This document shows, piece after piece, positions 53,596-61,007 of a stretch of 64,000 nucleotides of DNA (positions are counted from its first letter, which is position 1; each line of letters opens with the position of its first letter). Both the position numbers and the translations under genes were made by a program. The notes beneath the pieces are model-generated. The model was not told the DNA's origin, made no database searches, and saw nothing but the letters and a program-made list of their open reading frames with translations. Origin of the DNA: Methanocalculus chunghsingensis (GTDB lineage Archaea > Halobacteriota > Methanomicrobia > Methanomicrobiales > Methanocorpusculaceae); NCBI RefSeq assembly GCF_018132105.1, contig NZ_JWHL01000014.1, positions 1 through 64,000 on the forward strand, read 5' to 3'.

Positions 53596-54111
53596 ATGGA
53601 GTTTATGGAGGTACTCACCACGCGGTATAGTGTCCGGGCGTATCGTCCGGATCCGGTGAGTGACGAGATCCTGGCAGAGATCCTTGAGGCCGGCCGCCTT
53701 GCGCCGTCTGCAGTGAACCGCCAGCCATATAGGATATACATCCTTCCAACAAAGGGGCATGAAGAGAAACTTGCCGATATCTATCCGAAGAGCTGGTTTG
53801 CATCCGCCCCCCTTCTCCTCTGCGTGACAGCAGCCCCCGCAGAAGCATGGACGCGGAAGGACGGGGTCAACTATGCCCTTGTGGATGCGGCAATTCTGAT
53901 GGACCATATCATCCTTGCGGCAACCAGTCTCGGGCTCGGGACCTGCTGGGTGGCTGCCTTCGATCCCAGGGCGGCACGTCGCCATCTTCATCTTCCGGAC
54001 GGTGAGGAGCCGATCGCCTTTACCCCGCTCGGGTATCCGGCAGACAGACCTCCGGAGAAGAAGAGGAAGCGGATCAAGGAGCTGGTTGTACAGGGATGGC
54101 CTTTGGACTGA
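53596..54111 (+). CDS. Nitroreductase-family flavoprotein
   Basis: 171 residues with the FMN-binding start TTRYSVRAYRPDPV, RLAPSAVNRQPYRIY, then DAAILMDHIILAATSLGLGTCWVAAF and the late LGYPAD. These enzymes use NAD(P)H or another donor to reduce nitro groups, quinones or flavins. It starts two bases after msrA and ends the operon, which supports a role in redox homeostasis. The natural substrate is not evident. Confidence 0.92.
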   Translation: MEFMEVLTTRYSVRAYRPDPVSDEILAEILEAGRLAPSAVNRQPYRIYILPTKGHEEKLADIYPKSWFASAPLLLCVTAAPAEAWTRKDGVNYALVDAAILMDHIILAATSLGLGTCWVAAFDPRAARRHLHLPDGEEPIAFTPLGYPADRPPEKKRKRIKELVVQGWPLD

Positions 54112-54249
54112 CGGGATCATGATACCTGTCGGATCGGTATCTTCACACAACGACAGAGGCGGTTTCAGCATCGGTGATGACCCGTTTCAGGATATAAGAA
54201 CTCCACAAGGAGATAGATATCTTATATCATAAAAAAGAGATGCAGTTAT

Positions 54250-55071
54250 ATGAACAGCCCGGTTCAGACGATAGCCATCGCGATCACCTGCCTCTTCATC
54301 GGGGTTGTGATCGGCTCCCTGGTAACGCCCATCTATGAGAGGGATGATGCATCAACCTCCCTCATCCATCTTCAGTCAGATATCACCGAAGCCCTTGAAG
54401 CGCTTGATCATGACCTCGCTGTCGCCGCATATGCACTCGGCGAAACCGGCATCGAGGGGGATGACGCACGTGAGATCCTCCTCTCACTCAGCAAGCGCCA
54501 TCCGGCGATCATCGACTGCACCACCGTCGATCCGGATGGGATCATCATCGCAGCAGAACCGCCCGCCTATCATACCGTCGAGGGGGTCGATGTCTCCCAC
54601 CAGCAGGCGACCCGACATATTCTCATGACGAAACGACCGATCATGAGCGGGATCATCCCGGTTGTGGAAGGAATGGAGGCGACCTTCATCGGATCCCCCA
54701 TCTTCTCGCATGGCGAGGGGGCAGCTACTGAAGGGCAGTTCATCGGATTTACATCCATCGTCTTTCATCCGGACGTATTCCTCGATGAAATAGTCTCACC
54801 AGTCATGGCGGGAACCCCCTATACGGTAACTATTGTGGATACGGAGGGGCGGGTCCTCTATGATACCGATCCCGACCAGATAGGCCTCCCCCTCGATGAT
54901 CCCGCCTATAGCCCGTTCCCTGAGCTGATTGCTCTTGTCACACGGGTCACTGAGGAGAGGCAGGGAAAAGGAACCTATATCTTCCGCGGAGAGACGAAGG
55001 AAGCGATCTGGACGACAGTCAGCCTGCATGGAGAGGAGTGGCGGGTCTCGGTTGTCCGGGTGGTTGGATGA
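54250..55071 (+). CDS. Membrane-anchored Cache-domain sensor protein
   Basis: 273 residues: an N-terminal uncleaved helix (~7-24), a short coil and one extracytoplasmic double-Cache-like domain. The domain shows AIIDCTTVDPDGIIIAAEPP, ATRHILMTKRPIMSGIIPVV and the end TVSLHGEEWRVSVVRVV. The end matches that of the lipoprotein at 796-2418. There is no cytoplasmic signalling part, so it must act with another protein or as a ligand-binding subunit. A TATA-like CTTATATCATAA centred near 54217 lies ~33 bases upstream of the ATG, giving a very short leader. Confidence 0.8.
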   Translation: MNSPVQTIAIAITCLFIGVVIGSLVTPIYERDDASTSLIHLQSDITEALEALDHDLAVAAYALGETGIEGDDAREILLSLSKRHPAIIDCTTVDPDGIIIAAEPPAYHTVEGVDVSHQQATRHILMTKRPIMSGIIPVVEGMEATFIGSPIFSHGEGAATEGQFIGFTSIVFHPDVFLDEIVSPVMAGTPYTVTIVDTEGRVLYDTDPDQIGLPLDDPAYSPFPELIALVTRVTEERQGKGTYIFRGETKEAIWTTVSLHGEEWRVSVVRVVG

Positions 55072-55099
55072 ACACAGCTCGCACATAACAAGAAAAATT

Positions 55100-55240
55100 T
55101 TCTACTATAAATCAATTTTTATTTACTAAAGATCCAAATACTTGATGAGAATCACGTTTTTTTATATATAGATCAATCATTATCATGAAAAAACGACACC
55201 TTTATACCTTTGCTTAAGATATAGTATTACGATTAGTAAT
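55100..55240 (+). promoter_or_regulatory. Terminator-like T run, TATA box and inverted repeat before the ABC importer operon
   Basis: CAATTTTTATTT near 55112-55122 may end the preceding gene. TTTATATATA at 55161-55170 is the best TATA box and would start transcription near 55192, leaving an ~80-base AT-rich leader. ATTAC (55226-55230) and GTAAT (55236-55240) form an exact inverted repeat around GATTA. It could be an operator, for example for a metal regulator; no known consensus is matched. Confidence 0.35.
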
Positions 55241-55270
55241 TATTTTTCGATGGTAAGGGGTTAAGATACT

Positions 55271-56854
55271 ATGAGAATACACACAGTAGGAATAGTCTTT
55301 GTAACTGTGAGCATACTGCTGACAGCAGGGTGTGTTGGCGGCGACCCGGCTGATCATGAGAACGTCCTCCGGATCGGAACGCCGATGGAGATAAAAAGCC
55401 AGAATGTCTTTGGAGATTATAATCTTGGTATCTTCTTCGCCCTCTCAAACCCGACACTCTCTCGGATGAACGAGAATGGTGAGATTATCGGGTATCTTGC
55501 ATCTCATTATACCGTTTCAGATGATAACCGGATCTGGACATTTTATATCGATGACTCATTCTTCTGGAGTGACGGAACACCAGTCACCCCTGAGGATGTC
55601 GCCTTCTCAATAACCACGTACGGAGAGAAGATACCATCAGCACGCTGGATCGGTGAAAACCTGGATGATATTTTGATAGGTGACAACTATGTCAGCTTTA
55701 TCTTTACCCAGCCGTACACCACCATTGATCTGGAGTTCTGCTCATACAGAATTGTTCCTGCACGAGACTGGGAGTCCATTGATGAGCCTCTCCAATATAC
55801 CAGCAGAGGACCATATACCGGATCAGGGCCCTTCTATCTGGATGATATCAATCTTCAGGCAGGAATACTCACATTCGAGAGAAACCAGCACTGGAGAGGA
55901 GAAGAGCCATCAATCGACCGTATCGAAGTTCATTCGTACAGCAACATTGACAGCGCCATGCTTGCTCTTGAACGGGGAGATGTTGATACCTTCTACCGAT
56001 ATGCTGGATCATATCCATATACCGGCATCCAGCGTCTTGAAGCAACCGGAAATTTCGATTTTATCGAGACAACAAATGTCGGGCTGATATTTCTCGGACT
56101 GAACCTGAAGAGCGCACCAACAGATGATCCGGCATTCCGTGAGGCGATCGCATATGCCATAAACTATGAAGAGATCATCCGGATCGATGCTCTCGGATAT
56201 GGAGAAGTGCCAAACCGTGGATTTGTTCCTCCATCAATGGAATTCTTCAGGGATACACCCCCCCTCTCATACAATCCGGCCCATGCAGAAGCGCTTCTTG
56301 ATGCTGCCGGATATGCGGACAAAACCGGAAACGGCTACCGGCAGGGAAAGGATGGAGAAGAAATCGGGCTTGAGATTCTTATCCGATCAGAATACGCACG
56401 TACCGGCGAGCTGATAGCCGACTATCTCAATGATATCGGGGTGAGAACAACCATCAAGACCGTGGATGCAACAACCTGGTTTACATTAAAGGATAGTTAC
56501 TCCTATGATCTGACGATTACCCGGACGACACCCTGGGGAATGTATATGCATGCAGGATATGGAACCGGGTATTTTGACAGCAGAAGGACCGGGCAGGGTG
56601 TTCTGCATTACCTTGATGACCCCCCCTTCCTTGAACTCTGTGATATGATGCGGGATACAACAGATCCCTCCCTACAGCGTGAGTACGCATGGCAGATGCA
56701 GGATTATTATGCGGAAAACCTCCCTGGAATCGCGCTCTATTGGAATAAGATTGTGACACCCTACAATACGGCATTCACCGGATGGAAGACCGATCCGCTC
56801 TATGGAATCTACAATATGGAGACATTTGTCAATATACAGAGGTCTGGTGCATGA
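55271..56854 (+). CDS. ABC importer substrate-binding lipoprotein, peptide/nickel family
   Basis: 527 residues with signal segment and lipobox LTAGC (Cys21). The body is the solute-binding protein family 5 fold: ENGEIIGYLASHYTVSDDNR, FYIDDSFFWSDGTPVTPEDVAFS, then FREAIAYAINYEEIIRIDALG. Family 5 includes OppA, DppA and NikA. The operon order (binding protein, methyltransferase, two permeases, two ATPases) fits a nickel or oligopeptide importer. Methanogens need much nickel, which favours that substrate, but a histidine or chelate site cannot be verified from the sequence. Confidence 0.92.
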   Translation: MRIHTVGIVFVTVSILLTAGCVGGDPADHENVLRIGTPMEIKSQNVFGDYNLGIFFALSNPTLSRMNENGEIIGYLASHYTVSDDNRIWTFYIDDSFFWSDGTPVTPEDVAFSITTYGEKIPSARWIGENLDDILIGDNYVSFIFTQPYTTIDLEFCSYRIVPARDWESIDEPLQYTSRGPYTGSGPFYLDDINLQAGILTFERNQHWRGEEPSIDRIEVHSYSNIDSAMLALERGDVDTFYRYAGSYPYTGIQRLEATGNFDFIETTNVGLIFLGLNLKSAPTDDPAFREAIAYAINYEEIIRIDALGYGEVPNRGFVPPSMEFFRDTPPLSYNPAHAEALLDAAGYADKTGNGYRQGKDGEEIGLEILIRSEYARTGELIADYLNDIGVRTTIKTVDATTWFTLKDSYSYDLTITRTTPWGMYMHAGYGTGYFDSRRTGQGVLHYLDDPPFLELCDMMRDTTDPSLQREYAWQMQDYYAENLPGIALYWNKIVTPYNTAFTGWKTDPLYGIYNMETFVNIQRSGA

Positions 56855-57609
56855 GTGACGAAGCCGCATGGGTTACAGCACTGAATGCATGCACCTACCA
56901 TAAAATCCTCAAGGAGCGGCAGATAAGCCATGATAAGTTCTGGCGGGAGTATGGTCTCTACGATGAGATGATCCGACACTCAGGGTATCCGGGGGAGATT
57001 GTCCCGACAATTCTCTCCCGTATTGAACCGGAATCAACCATCCTGGATATTGGTGCAGGGACAGGGGCTTTTGCAATCCCGCTTGCAGAAGCGGGCCACC
57101 ATGTCATTGCGCTTGATCCCTCGGAATATCACCTCTCCATCCTTAAAAGCAAAGGTGAATGTGAGATGATCTGTTCTCTATGGGATGAAAAAGCAGCCGG
57201 GGAGATCCCGCCTGTTGATTATACCCTCGCTGCATACAGTTTCATCGATGAAGGTATCACCAGTTTTCTCAGGCGGGCGATCAACCATGGAAAGAAAGGT
57301 TCATTCTTCATCTATCGGGCAGGAGAACGTGATCCCCTCCTTGATTTTGCAAGCGGTCCTGCCGAGCAGATAAGCTACAGGCATATCACCGCTATCCTTG
57401 AAGCCCTCGGTATTGAATACCTGCTTGATGGATTCATACGGAATTTCCATCTTCCCTTTGAACTAGCCCTGAAGCGTGCAAGGAACACACTCAGGACAGA
57501 GGAAGAGATAGTTTCATTTCTCAGGGATCATCAGCGGCTTCATATGGAGAAGGAGATACTTCAGGTTGCTTTTCGGGATGAGGATATGCTGATCACCATC
57601 AAACGATAA
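56851..57609 (+). CDS. SAM-dependent methyltransferase inside the ABC importer operon
   Basis: 252 residues from the ATG at 56851, which overlaps the binding-protein stop by ATGA. Motif I is TILDIGAGTGAFAIPLAEAG, followed by HVIALDPSEYHLSIL and VDYTLAAYSFIDEGI, a class I methyltransferase. The N-terminal ~50 residues (LNACTYHKILKERQISHDKF) are helical and may shape the substrate site. The tight coupling means it is translated with the importer, so it may modify the imported ligand, such as a metal chelator or peptide. No family is recognised beyond the fold. Confidence 0.82.
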   Translation: MSDEAAWVTALNACTYHKILKERQISHDKFWREYGLYDEMIRHSGYPGEIVPTILSRIEPESTILDIGAGTGAFAIPLAEAGHHVIALDPSEYHLSILKSKGECEMICSLWDEKAAGEIPPVDYTLAAYSFIDEGITSFLRRAINHGKKGSFFIYRAGERDPLLDFASGPAEQISYRHITAILEALGIEYLLDGFIRNFHLPFELALKRARNTLRTEEEIVSFLRDHQRLHMEKEILQVAFRDEDMLITIKR

Positions 57610-57626
57610 GGCGGGTCCTTGGGGAT

Positions 57627-58574
57627 ATGCATGCAATCATCTATCGGTGGCCGCGATACCTCATCTCCCTCTTCCTCATCATCACGTTGAATTTTGCCCT
57701 TCCGAGGATGATGCCGGGGGACCCGATAGCCAATCTGATCGGAGAGAGTGCGTACGTCTCTGAGGCGACGATTCAGGAGATCACACAATCTCTCGGACTG
57801 GATCGCCCCCTTCACGAGCAGTTCACACTCTATCTTCAGAGCCTTGCATCCCTTGATCTCGGATACTCCTATCTGCTTCATGCTGAGGTCTCTTCAATCA
57901 TCATCGAACGGATGATCTGGACGCTGGGTTTTGTTGGTATTGCCACTCTGATAGGAGTGATACTCGGTGTTCTGCTCGGTGCAGCCGCGGGAATGAACAG
58001 GTCACAGAAGAGCTCACAGCTCTGGACCTACGGATCCATAGCAATATCAAGCACGCCCCCGTACTTCCTCGGACTTATCGCCCTCTCAATCTTCTCCTTC
58101 CATTTCGGCCTCTTCCCTCTGAAGGGAGCTCCGGCAACGGGCGGTATCCTCACATGGCTTCACCACCTTGCTCTTCCCATCGCTGTCCTCGCACTCTTTA
58201 TCGCTGCACGAAATTGTCTGATCATGAGGGGGAGTGTCATACAGGAGCTTCATGAACACTATCCCCTCTATGCCAAGGCAAAAGGGCTGACCGATCGGAT
58301 GGTTTTGAGACGACATATACTTAAAAATGCATCCCTCCCGGTGATCACACAGATCGCCCTTGATATCGGGTTCATCTTTTCAGGTGCACTTTTTATTGAG
58401 ATCGTCTTCTCAATGCCGGGAATGGGGATGCTCATCTATGATGCCGTCCTCTCCCGCGACTATCCAATTCTTGAAGGATGCCTTCTTGTGATTGCGATTA
58501 TGGTTATCCTCGCAAATATTGCCGCTGATATCCTCTATGGAATCATCGATCCGAGGATCAGGAGGGGGGAATGA
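57627..58574 (+). CDS. ABC importer permease 1 (DppB/NikB-like)
   Basis: 315 residues with an N-terminal helix and the family signature LNFALPRMMPGDPIANLIGE. An extracytoplasmic loop with LGLDRPLHEQFTLYLQSLASLDLGYSYL and five further helices follow. The coupling loop YAKAKGLTDRMVLRRHILKNASLPVITQIAL contacts the ATPases. It overlaps the second permease gene by ATGA. Confidence 0.93.
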   Translation: MHAIIYRWPRYLISLFLIITLNFALPRMMPGDPIANLIGESAYVSEATIQEITQSLGLDRPLHEQFTLYLQSLASLDLGYSYLLHAEVSSIIIERMIWTLGFVGIATLIGVILGVLLGAAAGMNRSQKSSQLWTYGSIAISSTPPYFLGLIALSIFSFHFGLFPLKGAPATGGILTWLHHLALPIAVLALFIAARNCLIMRGSVIQELHEHYPLYAKAKGLTDRMVLRRHILKNASLPVITQIALDIGFIFSGALFIEIVFSMPGMGMLIYDAVLSRDYPILEGCLLVIAIMVILANIAADILYGIIDPRIRRGE

Positions 58575-59374
58575 ATCGGGCAGGTCTTATCGGGTTTGCC
58601 ATTCTCTCGATTTTTTTCCTGATGGCAGTTGCTCCATGGATCTTCGCTCCCTATGATCCATATATCCGGTTCACTCCATATGCAGAACCTGGTACTGACC
58701 ACATCCTTGGAACAAATGATATGGGCCATGATATCCTCTCTGAGCTGATATACAGTGCCCGTGCTTCCCTCTTCGTTGGTTTTGTCGCTGCAATACTTGC
58801 CACCCTCCTCGGGGTGATCATCGGTATCATCGCAGGCTACTATCGTGGGTGGATCGAAGATCTTCTGATGGGGGTAACCGACATCTTCCTGATGATCCCA
58901 AAGATTCCGATGATCATCATCATCGCAGCGTTTCTCGGATCAGGGATCTGGGTTCTGATCCTGGTGTTTGGAGCATTCTCATGGACAGCTATCGCACGGA
59001 TTGCCAGATCCAAAGTCCTTCAGATCCGGGAGAGTGGATTTGTTCTGAGTGCACGCTGCCTTGGGTTCTCCAACAGATTCATCATGGCGAGAGAGATCGC
59101 TCCAAACCTCACCCATATCGTCTTTCCTAAGTTCATGCTCCTGGCTGCATCAGCAATGATCACCGAGGCATCCATCTCCTTCATCGGACTTGGCGATCCG
59201 TCCATGAAGAGCTGGGGGGTGATGCTCTCATTTGCATTCACAAAAGGGGGACTGCTGAATGGTATGTGGTGGTGGTATATTCCACCAGGAATTGCCATCT
59301 CTGTCTGTGTCATGGCAATAGCCCTCATCGGATACTCCCGTGAGAAAGGAGCTGATATCGGGGTGAGAGGATGA
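58571..59374 (+). CDS. ABC importer permease 2 (DppC/NikC-like)
   Basis: 267 residues with about six helices. It has YAEPGTDHILGTNDMGHDILSELIYSARASLFVGF, the hallmark of DppC-type subunits, and the coupling loop RCLGFSNRFIMAREIAPNL. It starts within the previous stop and overlaps the first ATPase gene by four bases. Length is slightly short of the usual ~290. Confidence 0.93.
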   Translation: MNRAGLIGFAILSIFFLMAVAPWIFAPYDPYIRFTPYAEPGTDHILGTNDMGHDILSELIYSARASLFVGFVAAILATLLGVIIGIIAGYYRGWIEDLLMGVTDIFLMIPKIPMIIIIAAFLGSGIWVLILVFGAFSWTAIARIARSKVLQIRESGFVLSARCLGFSNRFIMAREIAPNLTHIVFPKFMLLAASAMITEASISFIGLGDPSMKSWGVMLSFAFTKGGLLNGMWWWYIPPGIAISVCVMAIALIGYSREKGADIGVRG

Positions 59375-60318
59375 GCAGGCTCCTGGATATAAAGAACCTC
59401 TCTGTTTCATTTGTTTCAGGTGAGGAGACCGTCAGGGCAGTAACAGACGTCTCATTCGATCTCTGTGAGGATGAGGTGCTGACACTTGTCGGTGAGACGG
59501 GGTGTGGCAAATCAATCATCGCTCATGCGATCTCCGGCCTCCTTCCACCTGAGGCACTTGTTTCTGGAGAAATCCGGTATAAAGAAAAGGATCTCCAGAG
59601 CATCCCTGAAGAGGAGCGTGTTCTCCTGCGGGGTTGTGAGATCGGGATTGTCCTCCAGAACCCGTCTCGTGCATTAAACCCTCTCTATACCATCGGCCAC
59701 CAGATTCGAGAGACGATCCTCCGCCATACTGAAAAGAGTAAGGAAGAGAGTAATAGAATGGTGGCTGGAGCACTCCGGCGGATGGGGTTTTCAGATCCCG
59801 GTATCGAGATGAAGAGGTATCCGTTTGAGTCATCCGGCGGGATGAACCAGAGGTTCGTCATCGCTTCCTCAACGATCCTCTCCCCGGATCTTCTGATCGC
59901 AGATGAACCAACAACAGGACTTGACCGGTCACGTATTCAGGATGTCATCACTGAGTTTGAGCGAATCATGGAAGAGGAGGAGATGGCTATCATTCTCATC
60001 ACCCATGATCTCGCGGTTGCCCGGAGACTTGCTGACCGGATAGGGATTATGTATGCAGGAGAGGTGGTCGAGATGGGGGATGCAAACCGCATCTTTGAAG
60101 AGCCGTATCATCCCTATACGAAAGGGCTCTTTGGAAGCCTGCCGGAGAACGGATGCGTTCCAATCCCGGGAGTATCACCACCAATGAGTCGTATCGTCTC
60201 TGGGTGCCGGTTCCATCCACGGTGTGGCAAAAGAACGGCAGTCTGTGAGAGAGATCATCCTCAGCTTGGTATGATTGACGATCGATATGTGAGGTGCCAC
60301 CTGTGCCACTCGCAGTAG
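59371..60318 (+). CDS. ABC importer ATPase 1 (DppD/NikD-like)
   Basis: 315 residues: Walker A GETGCGKSI, signature SSGGMNQR (a variant of LSGGQ), Walker B LLIADEPTTGLD and the switch His in ITHDLAVA. The C-terminal extension EPYHPYTKGLFGSLPE and CRFHPRCGKRTAVCERDHPQ is the oligopeptide/dipeptide transporter C-domain, whose cysteines can bind an Fe-S cluster or metal in this family. It overlaps the second ATPase gene. Confidence 0.94.
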   Translation: MSRLLDIKNLSVSFVSGEETVRAVTDVSFDLCEDEVLTLVGETGCGKSIIAHAISGLLPPEALVSGEIRYKEKDLQSIPEEERVLLRGCEIGIVLQNPSRALNPLYTIGHQIRETILRHTEKSKEESNRMVAGALRRMGFSDPGIEMKRYPFESSGGMNQRFVIASSTILSPDLLIADEPTTGLDRSRIQDVITEFERIMEEEEMAIILITHDLAVARRLADRIGIMYAGEVVEMGDANRIFEEPYHPYTKGLFGSLPENGCVPIPGVSPPMSRIVSGCRFHPRCGKRTAVCERDHPQLGMIDDRYVRCHLCHSQ

Positions 60319-61007
60319 AAAATATAGAGAAGAGCTATTTGCGCGGCCATTTCAGAAAAGTCCCGTTTGATGTACTGAAGGGAGTTTCACTGGAGATTCA
60401 GGAAGGGGAGACAGTCGGGCTGATGGGAGACTCGGGATCCGGAAAGAGTACCCTTGCGAGGATTCTCGCCGGACTTGACAGACCGACATCCGGGAGGATC
60501 CTCTACGAAGGGAGTGACATACACCGCATGAAGAGGTCCGAATTCCGATCCTATCGCCGATCCGTTCAGATGGTCTTCCAGGATCCGGCCAGTGCATTAA
60601 ACCCGATGAAGACGATCAGCCGATCCCTTGAGGATGTGGCGAGGCTTGCCGGGGTAGGGAGTGATGGCATTGAAGAGGCGATCAGGGAGATGCTCGCGGT
60701 CGGAGGTCTTGATCCCGAGGTGTTGCGACGATATCCGGACCAGATTTCCGGAGGACAAATCCAGCGGATTGCCCTTGCACGGGTACTCTTTCACAGGCCA
60801 TCCTACCTGATCCTGGATGAACCGACATCAGCACTTGATGTATCGGTGCAGGCACAGATCCTTCAGCTGCTCCGCACTATCCAGAAAGAGACAGGAATGG
60901 GGTGTCTCTTCATCTCCCATGATGAAGCGGTCGTCAGGTTCATATCAGACAGGGTTGTGAGGTTAGCAGACGGAGAGATCTCTTCAGACGAACCGCCGGG
61001 AATCTGA
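60303..61007 (+). CDS. ABC importer ATPase 2 (DppF/NikE-like)
   Basis: 235 residues from the GTG at 60303, with GAGGTG six bases upstream; a GTG at 60294 is the alternative. Walker A GDSGSGKST, signature ISGGQIQRIALAR and Walker B YLILDEPTSALD are all intact. The C-terminal oligopeptide extension is absent, as in NikE. It pairs with ATPase 1 under the two permeases. The end overlaps the convergent ThDP-enzyme gene by 24 bases. Confidence 0.93.
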   Translation: MPLAVENIEKSYLRGHFRKVPFDVLKGVSLEIQEGETVGLMGDSGSGKSTLARILAGLDRPTSGRILYEGSDIHRMKRSEFRSYRRSVQMVFQDPASALNPMKTISRSLEDVARLAGVGSDGIEEAIREMLAVGGLDPEVLRRYPDQISGGQIQRIALARVLFHRPSYLILDEPTSALDVSVQAQILQLLRTIQKETGMGCLFISHDEAVVRFISDRVVRLADGEISSDEPPGI

